Part shown: piece after piece, positions 1-6,538 of the stretch
Numbering within the stretch: position 1 is the first letter of the stretch
Layout: each line of letters opens with the position of its first letter
Assembly (NCBI GenBank): GCA_900556785.1
Contig: USQK01000029.1
Span: forward strand, 1-19,562
Origin: an uncultured Veillonella sp.
Lineage (GTDB): Bacteria > Bacillota > Negativicutes > Veillonellales > Veillonellaceae
DNA: 19,562 nt
Direction of reading: 5' to 3'
Program-made: the position numbers and the translations under genes
The notes under the pieces: generated by a model
Told to the model about the DNA's origin: nothing
Seen by the model: the letters and a program-made list of their open reading frames with translations, nothing else
The model's database searches: none

Positions 1-2
1 TT

Positions 3-158
3 ATTGCTGATGGTTGCATTAAATGTGGTTCTTGCGCATCTGTTTGCCCAGTTTCTGCTATTTCTGAAGGCGAAACTAAATATGAAATCAACGATACTTG
101 CATCGATTGCGGTTCTTGCGAATCCGTTTGCCCAGTATCTGTAATTTCCGCTGAGTAA
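3..158 (+). CDS. 2[4Fe-4S] ferredoxin, 5' end cut by window edge
   Basis: Fifty-one codons are visible, ending in TAA. Two complete cluster motifs, CIKCGSCASVCP and CIDCGSCESVCP, each follow the CxxCxxCxxxCP pattern of clostridial-type ferredoxins, which carry two low-potential 4Fe-4S clusters. These proteins are soluble cytoplasmic electron carriers that accept electrons from enzymes such as pyruvate:ferredoxin oxidoreductase. The family is usually about 55 residues, so only the first few residues should be missing. The two halves are also similar at DNA level (24-64 versus 108-148). The gene is followed closely by a strong terminator, so it is probably transcribed alone or last. The physiological partner cannot be told from this window. 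Confidence 0.93.
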   Translation: MADGCIKCGSCASVCPVSAISEGETKYEINDTCIDCGSCESVCPVSVISAE

Positions 159-172
159 TCACAAATTAAATC

Positions 173-199
173 GCCCCTCATTGAGGGGCTTTTTATTTT
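173..199 (+). terminator. Rho-independent terminator of the ferredoxin gene
   Basis: GCCCCTC (173-179) pairs perfectly with GAGGGGC (183-189) around an ATT loop. A T-rich tract (TTTTTATTTT, 190-199) follows. It lies 15 bases after the ferredoxin stop codon. Its tail overlaps the -35 region of the next promoter. Confidence 0.93.
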
Positions 200-226
200 G
201 CCTAAATTTGGTTAACTTAGTATAAT
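198..226 (+). promoter_or_regulatory. sigma-70/SigA-type promoter for lspA
   Basis: TTGCCT (198-203) and a perfect TATAAT (221-226) are separated by 17 bases, about 40 bases upstream of lspA. The -35 keeps only the important TTG of the consensus. Confidence 0.65.
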
Positions 227-265
227 AGGACTATTAAGATATATATTATAGTAAGGGAGTACATC

Positions 266-706
266 TTGTTTTATATTATACTAATCCTATGGTTACTATT
301 AGATCAATGGACTAAATATTACATAATGAATCATTTTATGTTAGGGGAGTCTTTACCAGTTATTCCTAATGTATTTCATTTAACATATATTATTAATCGC
401 GGTGCTGCGTTCGGTATGCTAGCTAATCAGCGATGGTTCTTCTTATTGGTAGCGGTTATTTTGCTAGGTGCTTGTGCGTATTATTGGAAGCGCTTGTCAA
501 AAGGTCCGTGGACGTTGCAGATTGGATCTGCTTTATTAGTATCTGGCGCCATTGGTAATGGTATCGATCGTTACATGCTTCATGGCGTTGTTGATTTTTT
601 TGATTTCCGTATATGGCCTATTTTTAATGTTGCTGATATTGGTATCTGTGTAGGCGTAGCTTTAGTAGTCTACTATTTATTTACATTAAAAGATGATGAT
701 AAATGA
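266..706 (+). CDS. lspA: Lipoprotein signal peptidase (signal peptidase II)
   Basis: This is an inner-membrane aspartyl protease that cleaves the signal peptide of prolipoproteins just before the lipidated cysteine. The 146 residues match the family length and form about four membrane helices. Conserved boxes are visible in order: DQWTK (13-17), NRGAAFG (44-50), GNGIDR (97-102) and FNVADI (120-125). Asp101 and Asp124 are the expected catalytic pair. The start is a TTG, chosen because AAGGGAG (253-259) sits 6 bases upstream and the protein begins directly with the first membrane helix. It precedes rluD, as is common in Firmicutes (lspA-rluD-pyrR). A substrate candidate, the lipoprotein at 3907, is in this window. 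Confidence 0.96.
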   Translation: MFYIILILWLLLDQWTKYYIMNHFMLGESLPVIPNVFHLTYIINRGAAFGMLANQRWFFLLVAVILLGACAYYWKRLSKGPWTLQIGSALLVSGAIGNGIDRYMLHGVVDFFDFRIWPIFNVADIGICVGVALVVYYLFTLKDDDK

Positions 707-748
707 TTAACTAGTATATTATGGTAAATGATTAATTAATATATGATG
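700..748 (+). repeat. Imperfect tandem duplication (~25 bp) spanning the lspA stop
   Basis: Bases 700-724 and 725-748 align as two adjacent copies beginning TAAATGATTAA; the second copy has a few substitutions and one base less. The first copy contains the lspA stop codon (704-706). The duplication lies in a very AT-rich 93-bp gap before rluD that also holds a 10-bp inverted repeat (735-744 with 750-759). Confidence 0.6.
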
Positions 749-799
749 TATATATTAATATTAATTAATTATGATACTTAACTCATAGAGAGGTAGAGG

Positions 800-1723
800 A
801 TGAACGAATATATTGTAAATGCTGAGCAAGACGGTATGAGACTGGATGTGTTCTTAACAGAACATATGGAAGGGTCTCGTAGTTATATTCAAAGCTTAAT
901 TAAAGGTGGTCACGTTACAGTAGGTGCTAAGGTAGGGAAAGCAAATCTTAGACTTACACCCAATGCTATTGTACGTGTAGAGGTACCGGAACCTAAATCT
1001 GTAGAGGTAAAACCAGAGGATATTCCTTTAGATGTATTGTATGAAGATCATGATATTATCATTGTAAATAAACAACGTGGTATGGTTGTTCATCCTGCGG
1101 TGGGCAATTATTCGGGTACACTTGTTAATGCATTGCTATATCATTGTAAGGATTTGTCCGGTATTAATGGTGAGATTAGACCTGGTATTGTTCACCGTTT
1201 AGATAAGGATACATCTGGTGTTATGATGGCTGCTAAAAATGATGCAGCTCATATAGGTTTAGCGGAGCAGGTAAAGGAGCATTCTGCTAAACGGACATAT
1301 TTAACATTAGTACAAGGTAATATTGTAGAAGAAAAGGGTACTATTAAAGCTCCTATTGGAAGACATCCTAAGGATCGTATGAAAATGGCTGTTGTCTTTG
1401 AAAATAGTAAGGATGCAGTCACTCACTTTAATGTAGTTGAACGATTTGGCCATCAAACCTTGGTTGAATGTAATTTAGAGACTGGGCGCACACATCAAAT
1501 TCGTGTACATTTTGCTCATATTGGACATCCTGTTGTTAATGATCCGTTCTATGGTTACCGTCGTATGGATTTTCCTATTGAAGGACAGGCATTGCACTCT
1601 AAATCTTTAGATGTAAAACATCCTATTACAGGTGAAAGTATGCATTTTGAGGCGCCTCTTCCAGATGACTTCAAAGCATGTATAGAGTTTGCTAAAACAT
1701 ATCGAGAAGATAAGCGTAAATAA
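800..1723 (+). CDS. rluD: 23S rRNA pseudouridine synthase, RluA/RluD family
   Basis: The enzyme isomerises specific uridines in 23S rRNA to pseudouridine (positions 1911/1915/1917 for E. coli RluD). The 307-residue protein has an N-terminal S4 RNA-binding domain (about 13-60) and then the catalytic domain, with the signature HRLDKDTSG at 132-140; Asp135 is the catalytic aspartate. Other family blocks include NKQRGMVVHPA (90-100) and the later GRTHQIRVH. The ATG is preceded by AGAGGT (789-794) at 5 bases. The order lspA-rluD-pyrR matches Bacillus-type gene neighbourhoods, which supports the RluD/YlyB subgroup. The exact rRNA target cannot be read from sequence alone. Confidence 0.94.
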   Translation: MNEYIVNAEQDGMRLDVFLTEHMEGSRSYIQSLIKGGHVTVGAKVGKANLRLTPNAIVRVEVPEPKSVEVKPEDIPLDVLYEDHDIIIVNKQRGMVVHPAVGNYSGTLVNALLYHCKDLSGINGEIRPGIVHRLDKDTSGVMMAAKNDAAHIGLAEQVKEHSAKRTYLTLVQGNIVEEKGTIKAPIGRHPKDRMKMAVVFENSKDAVTHFNVVERFGHQTLVECNLETGRTHQIRVHFAHIGHPVVNDPFYGYRRMDFPIEGQALHSKSLDVKHPITGESMHFEAPLPDDFKACIEFAKTYREDKRK

Positions 1724-1740
1724 GCGAAAAAATGAAAAGA

Positions 1741-1800
1741 AATCAAACGAAATGTAAAGAAACGTAGACAAACGTAGACAAACGTAAATACATGTAAATG
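1741..1800 (+). repeat. Degenerate 10-bp tandem repeats, six units
   Basis: Six consecutive decamers follow a consensus close to AACGTAAACA. The units at 1761-1770 and 1771-1780 are identical (AACGTAGACA) and 1781-1790 is AACGTAAATA; the outer units are more diverged. The array lies between rluD and pyrR. No reading frame or terminator explains it. Confidence 0.7.
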
Positions 1801-1858
1801 AAATAACTGTCTTATATTGTGGTTTACTAAATAATCTTCTAACTATATTTGTAAAGGG

Positions 1859-1876
1859 GCATAGAGAACTCTGTGC
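1859..1876 (+). promoter_or_regulatory. Leader hairpin just before the pyrR ribosome binding site
   Basis: GCATAGA (1859-1865) pairs with TCTGTGC (1870-1876), with one G-U pair, around a GAAC loop. It ends 3 bases before the AAGGGCG ribosome binding site (1880-1886). PyrR proteins bind a hairpin in pyr mRNA, so autoregulation is conceivable. I do not see the classic Bacillus PyrR-binding-loop sequence, so this is a structure without a proven role. Confidence 0.4.
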
Positions 1877-1891
1877 TATAAGGGCGTATAT

Positions 1892-2413
1892 ATGGAAAAG
1901 AAACGCTTATTGATGGATCAAGATGCTATTATGCGCGCGATTCGTCGTATTAGTCACGAAATCCTAGAACGTAATAAAGGCTTATCTAATGCTCTTATTG
2001 TAGGCATTGAACGACGTGGTGTTATTTTGGCAAAACGTTTGCAGGCCGAAATCGAACGCATTGAAGGTATTCGTATTGAATGTGAATCACTCAATGTTGC
2101 TATGTATCGTGATGATCGTGATGCTCGCCAAAAAGAAGGCGAACCATGTACGATTGATACTACAGAGAAAACAATTATTCTCGTTGATGATGTGCTTTAC
2201 ACAGGACGCACCATTCGTGCAGCTTTAAATGCATTGATGACATCTGGTAGACCTAAATCAATTCAGTTAGCAGTTCTCGTGGATCGTGGCCACCGTGAAT
2301 TGCCAATTCGTGCAGATTATGTAGGTAAAAATATTCCTACGTCACATCTTGAAAGTGTACGCGTTGCCGTTGCTGATTTAGATGGTGAAGAAGGGGTTAC
2401 AATACAGGAATAA
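1892..2413 (+). CDS. pyrR: Bifunctional pyr operon regulator / uracil phosphoribosyltransferase
   Basis: PyrR senses UMP/UTP and represses pyrimidine genes by binding their mRNA leaders; it also has weak uracil phosphoribosyltransferase activity. The 173-residue protein matches family length (about 175-180). The PRPP-binding motif VDDVLYTGRT lies at 98-107, after the hydrophobic strand IIL. The early GIERRG (38-43) and the late LVDRGHRELPIRADYVGKN region are typical of PyrR and separate it from plain type I phosphoribosyltransferases. The ATG has AAGGGCG 5 bases upstream. No pyr biosynthesis gene follows; a terminator ends transcription immediately, so it acts on operons elsewhere. The last seven codons and the stop lie inside that terminator hairpin. 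Confidence 0.95.
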   Translation: MEKKRLLMDQDAIMRAIRRISHEILERNKGLSNALIVGIERRGVILAKRLQAEIERIEGIRIECESLNVAMYRDDRDARQKEGEPCTIDTTEKTIILVDDVLYTGRTIRAALNALMTSGRPKSIQLAVLVDRGHRELPIRADYVGKNIPTSHLESVRVAVADLDGEEGVTIQE

Positions 2414-2440
2414 CCTGTATTGTAACCCCTTCTTTTTGTT
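2387..2440 (+). terminator. Very long terminator hairpin overlapping the 3' end of pyrR
   Basis: Bases 2391-2408 (AAGGGGTTACAATACAGG) pair perfectly with 2414-2431, leaving the 5-base loop AATAA. Pairing extends outward through 2388-2390 with 2432-2434, then a G-U pair, giving a stem of about 21 bp. TTTTTGTT follows. The pyrR stop codon TAA (2411-2413) is in the loop, so the 5' arm is coding sequence. The downstream gene is convergent. Confidence 0.95.
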
Positions 2441-2525
2441 TGCTTAAATTTATCTAGATAAATTAAGCTCTGCTCGTTTTTTTATCTCAATCTAAATCTA
2501 AACATATATGACAAAGTTAAGTTAT

Positions 2526-3719
2526 TTATTTAATATATTGTGGTGTATATGTATAGTCTGTATGGCCTATACGGTTAGCTTCATTATGGAAACATAAGGC
2601 TTGTATATCTGTCGCTAGCGTATCAATGTGATGCATAGTTTGACCCAGATTATTAAGTTGCGTAGGTGCTTTAGCCCATTTTTGAATGACTGGAATATCA
2701 TGTTCAGTTCGAAGCCATTGGCGACCTCTGTCATTGAAGGCTAGTAATCTAGCGTATTGAGGGCCTTCGTCCATAGCGACGTTTATCAAGTCTTTTGTAA
2801 TTCCTAATGTGAGGTAGGCACCCATTCGTTGTAATCGTGCATAGGTGTAGCGTTTTGATTTTATTTGATTAATAGCAGATTCCCATGAAGGCTGTTGTGC
2901 TGCTTTTAACCACAAGTGTTCAATACCTTCAGTAAAATCAACAAAACGCTCTAACTCATTGGCTGTCATGCGGCGACTCAACATATGTACCATATTGTAA
3001 TATCTATTGTAGTCGACATAGTCATCATTTGTGATTCTATGCGTCATATCATCTAGAATTGGTGTTGGAATAGTACTTTGAAGCGTTGAACACATATCTA
3101 AGGGATTAGCAGTAGTGATGAGTTGGCGCAATGCCGTACCGGATGGTAACTCTTGATCGAAATTGTAATTGTGGTGATCAGATGTACGCTGAATAGGAAT
3201 ATATTCTAAGTTTGGATAATACTTTAATGCAGCACGGATATATTCAAGCCCTAATAAGGCATTAGGTGTGCTAAGTGATTCGGAGCCTAGCGCTTTGCGG
3301 AAGGCTGTACCATAGGACATGCCTTCATTTAAATAATTGCGTAATTCATTTTGGGTGCTTTCACAATCCATACGCTTAGCCATATGGATGAGTTGATTTA
3401 AATCAGTTATTTCAGAACCGAAGGACAGCATATCAATAGATAAAGATTTAATTAATTGAATGGCACCTGAAGCAAATAGTTGGGCACTACCTAACGAATA
3501 AAGCGTAGGAAGTTCGATAACGATATCTGTACCGCCTAGAATAGCCCAACGAGCGCGATCGAATTTTGAGAAAAGGGCTGGTTCGCCACGTTGTACAAAG
3601 GAGCCACTCATAATACAGATGCGCAATGCATCAGGGTATCTTGTAGCTAATGTATGTAGTTGATGTGCATGACCGTTGTGAAATGGATTGTATTCGCAAA
3701 TAATACCGATGGTTTTCAT
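2526..3719 (-). CDS. tmcAL: tRNA(Met) cytidine acetate ligase (YlbM/TmcAL family)
   Basis: TmcAL activates acetate with ATP and acetylates the wobble cytidine (ac4C34) of elongator tRNA-Met, improving AUG decoding. The revised protein is 397 residues, normal for the family. The N-terminus has the nucleotidyltransferase-type block CEYNPFHNGH (8-17) with the HxGH motif at 14-17, followed by SGSFVQRGEP and KFDRARWAILGGTDIVIELP, both typical of this family. An in-frame ATG lies 15 bases further upstream, but AAAGGAG (3725-3731, complement) sits between the two ATGs, correctly spaced for the one used here. The gene is convergent with pyrR and divergent from the lipoprotein-ackA pair. I see no clear terminator for it on the minus strand. 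Confidence 0.93.
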   Translation of the reverse strand: MKTIGIICEYNPFHNGHAHQLHTLATRYPDALRICIMSGSFVQRGEPALFSKFDRARWAILGGTDIVIELPTLYSLGSAQLFASGAIQLIKSLSIDMLSFGSEITDLNQLIHMAKRMDCESTQNELRNYLNEGMSYGTAFRKALGSESLSTPNALLGLEYIRAALKYYPNLEYIPIQRTSDHHNYNFDQELPSGTALRQLITTANPLDMCSTLQSTIPTPILDDMTHRITNDDYVDYNRYYNMVHMLSRRMTANELERFVDFTEGIEHLWLKAAQQPSWESAINQIKSKRYTYARLQRMGAYLTLGITKDLINVAMDEGPQYARLLAFNDRGRQWLRTEHDIPVIQKWAKAPTQLNNLGQTMHHIDTLATDIQALCFHNEANRIGHTDYTYTPQYIK

Positions 3720-3866
3720 AGGGACTCCTTTCATTAGTGTTAGTGTAACAAAGCATAGAAAGACTGTAAATAAATTTTGAACTTAAGAGGCCGTATAGTA
3801 AAGAAATAGATGTAAAAAATGTGTGTAAAACTAAAGTTTTTTGTAGATTTTATTTGTTCTATAGGC

Positions 3867-3872
3867 TATAAT
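3867..3872 (+). promoter_or_regulatory. Probable -10 box for the lipoprotein-ackA unit
   Basis: A perfect TATAAT lies 35 bases before the lipoprotein start, in the divergent intergenic region. The best -35-like hexamer is TTGTAG (3841-3846) at 20 bases, which is too far for a standard promoter, so either the -35 is weak or an activator is involved. Confidence 0.45.
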
Positions 3873-3906
3873 TAACTGTAAATGCTGAATTGATGTGAGG
3901 TATATG

Positions 3907-4470
3907 ATGAAACAAAATTGGAAACGTACATTACAAGGGGCTCTGCTCGGTGCTGTGCTGCTAGCAATGGCGGGATGTGGCTCTACAAATGTAATGGATA
4001 CATATAGTTTTGGCCATCAAGTTATCCGTGCTGGTCAATCTGAAATTACCATTGCTTTGCCTTATGAAATGGGTAAAAGTACAAAAAATATGTCTGATAA
4101 GGGGTATCCAATTGATATTTATGGATCTGTTACAGAACATATGGTAATTGAGGTTGAGGCTTTACGGCCTGGTGAAAATAAACCTTTACCTACGGTAGAT
4201 GAGTATATTAATCACAGTAAGTCTGAATTTGCTAAAGTAGGCGCGACCATCAAAGAAGAGTCCGTAGCATTAGAAGGTGCATCTGCTAAAAAGCTTGATG
4301 TTACTGTTACATCACAAGGACAAATATTTAGAATTTCTCAATACGTATTCTTAGATCATGGCGTATTGTGGAATATAGTCTACCAATATCCTGAAAAGGA
4401 TCAGGTAGGTGCTGATATCAGCAAAGAAATTCAAAACAAGATTCAAGTTACACAACAGAAAGAGGGTTAA
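3907..4470 (+). CDS. Putative lipoprotein of unknown function
   Basis: The protein is 187 residues with a classical lipoprotein signal: basic N-terminus (KQNWKR), hydrophobic stretch (LLGAVLLAMA) and a GC cleavage site with Cys24 as the lipidated residue. The rest is a soluble domain with strand-rich pattern (SEITIALPYEM, MVIEVEAL, KKLDVTVTSQ, LWNIVYQYP) that loosely resembles PsbP/DcrB-like small lipoprotein folds; that is inference only. Starts are possible at GTG 3895, ATG 3904 and ATG 3907. I chose 3907 because GAGG (3897-3900) is then 6 bases away. The stop lies only 3 bases before ackA, whose ribosome binding site overlaps this gene's end, so the two are probably co-transcribed and coupled. 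Its role beside acetate kinase is unknown. Confidence 0.85.
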   Translation: MKQNWKRTLQGALLGAVLLAMAGCGSTNVMDTYSFGHQVIRAGQSEITIALPYEMGKSTKNMSDKGYPIDIYGSVTEHMVIEVEALRPGENKPLPTVDEYINHSKSEFAKVGATIKEESVALEGASAKKLDVTVTSQGQIFRISQYVFLDHGVLWNIVYQYPEKDQVGADISKEIQNKIQVTQQKEG

Positions 4471-4473
4471 TCG

Positions 4474-5679
4474 ATGAACGTATTAGTAGTTAACTGCGGT
4501 AGTTCTTCCTTGAAGTATCAATTACTTGATATGACAACTGAAACAGAATTGGCAAAAGGCCTTTTTGAAAAGATTGGTGATCAAGATGCTATCTTCACTC
4601 ACAAACGTCCTAATGCAGATAAATTAGAACGCGTTGAACCAATTTTGAACCATAAAGAAGCGCTTCGTATTTTGCTAGATATTTTAGTTGATGCTGAATT
4701 TGGTGTTATCTCTTCGATGGATGAAATTGATGCTGTAGGTCATCGTGTAGTACACGGCGGTGAAAAATTTGCTGATTCCGTATTGATTACACCAGCAGTT
4801 ATGGAAGCGTTGGAAGAATGTGCTTCTCTTGCACCATTACATAACCCACCAAACATTCAAGGTATTGAAGCTTGTGAAGCTATTATGCCGAGTGTACCTC
4901 AAGTTGCTGTATTTGATACTGCATTCCATCAAACTATGCCAAAAGAAGCATATATGTATGCGCTTCCTTACTCTTATTATGAAGATTATGGTATTCGTCG
5001 TTACGGCTTCCATGGTACGTCCCATAAATATGTAGCACAACGTTGTGCAGAATTAATGGGTAAACATATGACTGATCTTCGTATCATCACATGCCACTTG
5101 GGTAATGGTTCCTCTGTGGCTGCTATTAAAGGTGGTCGCTCCATCGATACTACAATGGGCTTTACTCCATTGTCCGGTTTGATCATGGGTACGCGTACAG
5201 GTGATATTGACCCTGCTATCGTTCCATTCTTGATGGAAAAAACAGGTATGACCTATGAAGAAATCGATAGAGTTATGAATAAAGAATCCGGTGTATTAGG
5301 GATTTCTGGTGTATCCAATGACTTCCGTGTGATTGAAGAAGCTGCTGCTAACGGCAATAAACGCGCACAATTGGCATTGAATATGTTCCATTACAAAGTT
5401 CGCCGTGTAATCGGTGCCTTTGCTGCTGTTATGGGCGGTGTAGATGCTATCATCTTTACTGCTGGTATTGGTGAAAACGGTATTGGTAACCGTGATGCAA
5501 TCTGTAACGGTTTGGAATATTTAGGTACTCGTATTGATTCTGAACGCAATAATGTTCGTGGTAAAGAACAAGAAATCAGTGCTGAAGGCTCTAAGGTTAA
5601 AATCTTTGTAATTCCTACAAACGAAGAAATCATGATTGCTCGTGATACTCAACGTATTACAGCAGCGTTGAAAAAATAA
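4474..5679 (+). CDS. ackA: Acetate kinase
   Basis: AckA interconverts acetyl phosphate plus ADP with acetate plus ATP, giving substrate-level ATP in fermenters. The 401-residue protein has the full set of residues known from the Methanosarcina thermophila enzyme, at the same numbers: Asn7, Ser10, Ser12 and Lys14 in VVNCGSSSLKY, Arg91 in GHRVVHGGE, Asp148 in FDTAFH, His180 in GFHGTSH, Arg241 in GTRTGDIDP and Glu384 in TNEE. It is an ASKHA-fold cytoplasmic homodimer. AGAGGG (4461-4466) lies 7 bases before the ATG, inside the end of the lipoprotein gene. No pta is adjacent, unlike in many operons. A strong terminator follows. It lies divergent from tmcAL, another acetate-using enzyme. Confidence 0.97.
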   Translation: MNVLVVNCGSSSLKYQLLDMTTETELAKGLFEKIGDQDAIFTHKRPNADKLERVEPILNHKEALRILLDILVDAEFGVISSMDEIDAVGHRVVHGGEKFADSVLITPAVMEALEECASLAPLHNPPNIQGIEACEAIMPSVPQVAVFDTAFHQTMPKEAYMYALPYSYYEDYGIRRYGFHGTSHKYVAQRCAELMGKHMTDLRIITCHLGNGSSVAAIKGGRSIDTTMGFTPLSGLIMGTRTGDIDPAIVPFLMEKTGMTYEEIDRVMNKESGVLGISGVSNDFRVIEEAAANGNKRAQLALNMFHYKVRRVIGAFAAVMGGVDAIIFTAGIGENGIGNRDAICNGLEYLGTRIDSERNNVRGKEQEISAEGSKVKIFVIPTNEEIMIARDTQRITAALKK

Positions 5680-5719
5680 TATAGTTCGCATCTGAACTGA
5701 GTGACTAATAGAGTCATAA

Positions 5720-5758
5720 AACCCCGTCTATATCTCGGATATGGACGGGGTTTTTGTA
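5720..5758 (+). terminator. Rho-independent terminator of ackA
   Basis: AACCCCGTCTATATC (5720-5734) pairs with GATATGGACGGGGTT (5738-5752), with a single T-G wobble and a TCG loop; the T run starts at 5751. It lies about 40 bases after the ackA stop. Confidence 0.93.
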
Positions 5759-5779
5759 GTTTTTATGCATAGAATATCT

Positions 5780-5785
5780 TATAAT
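5780..5785 (+). promoter_or_regulatory. Probable -10 box for the PH-like membrane protein gene
   Basis: TATAAT lies about 46 bases before the start codon and just after the ackA terminator. A TTGTAG (5754-5759) stands 20 bases upstream, the same arrangement as before the lipoprotein gene. No good -35 is present at 17 bases. Confidence 0.4.
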
Positions 5786-5831
5786 AGGATGTATAGTTAT
5801 TAATTAGTGATTTCTTTAAAAGGGGTAAAGC

Positions 5832-6452
5832 ATGACAGTATTATATGAAGAAAAATCTCAGCGCACCAGAAGTGCAGAGTTATTGGTAGTATTTTTTGTG
5901 ATTTTATTGTTGTGTGCAGCAGCTTATACAACGTATCGCAGTATTCAATTACATACGGTTTTATTAGCTGAGTATTTTATTGAAATCATGGCCATCATTG
6001 TTATGGTTAAACAGGCTGTTAGTAGATATACATATATTTTGACAGATACAAAGCTTGTGATTGAAGAGCACTCTATCTTTAGAAATCGTCATTTTGAAGT
6101 AGATTATAACATGATTGATGGGGTGTTCAAGTTTGAACGTGAGTTGTTGACAAATATTAAATACCGCTATAAATATAGAAAATGTTCTACCTCTGACCCG
6201 CGCCCGATTTGGTCTCTTGTGTATTCTATTGTAGATGGAAATAAAGTTAAAAATGGTCGTTTGCTGTTGAAAGCCGACGATAGATTCTTTGAAATATTAG
6301 AAGAGCATGTGCCTGGCCGTATTCGTGTGCCTCAAGCGGATATCGTATTTTATGCGGCGGTGCGAGCTGATGCGGTAAAACATGGGGAAGATGTACAAGA
6401 ATATTATGAAAGATTAATTTCTTCTGAAGAAGATAAAGGAACAACTATGTAA
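5832..6452 (+). CDS. Two-helix membrane protein with PH-like cytoplasmic domain, unknown function
   Basis: The 206-residue product has two hydrophobic segments (about 18-37 and 45-62) close to the N-terminus. A soluble part follows, starting with YTYILTDTKLVIEEHSIFR (about 66-84). The pattern of two helices followed by a strand-rich domain with a tyrosine/threonine opening resembles bacterial PH (YcxB/YdbS-like) domains; this is pattern recognition, not a search result. The C-terminus is acidic. AAAAGGGG (5817-5824) precedes the ATG at 7 bases. It follows the ackA terminator and lies 86 bases before maf, with no clear terminator between, so it may share transcripts with maf. No catalytic motif is visible. 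Confidence 0.8.
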   Translation: MTVLYEEKSQRTRSAELLVVFFVILLLCAAAYTTYRSIQLHTVLLAEYFIEIMAIIVMVKQAVSRYTYILTDTKLVIEEHSIFRNRHFEVDYNMIDGVFKFERELLTNIKYRYKYRKCSTSDPRPIWSLVYSIVDGNKVKNGRLLLKADDRFFEILEEHVPGRIRVPQADIVFYAAVRADAVKHGEDVQEYYERLISSEEDKGTTM

Positions 6453-6538
6453 AGGATGGTAAGTTCTGGGGGATAGGCAGGATAGTTTGGTTATACCAAG
6501 AATTTTATGTACAAGTTTTTTAATACGAAGGAGCGTAT

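Noticed and set aside
1817..1849. Promoter for pyrR (TTTACT with TATATT)
   Set aside because: Spacer lengths are 15 or 21 bases with poor hexamers, so it is too weak to annotate.
2444..2475. AT-rich inverted repeat CTTAAATTTATC...GATAAATTAAG with a later T7 run as a second terminator
   Set aside because: The stem has a bulge, is almost pure A/T, and the T-run is separated by about 10 bases on the plus strand, with no T-run on the minus strand.
3720..3734. Upstream ATG of tmcAL adding five residues
   Set aside because: The extra codons contain the AAAGGAG ribosome binding site of the next ATG, so they are leader rather than protein.
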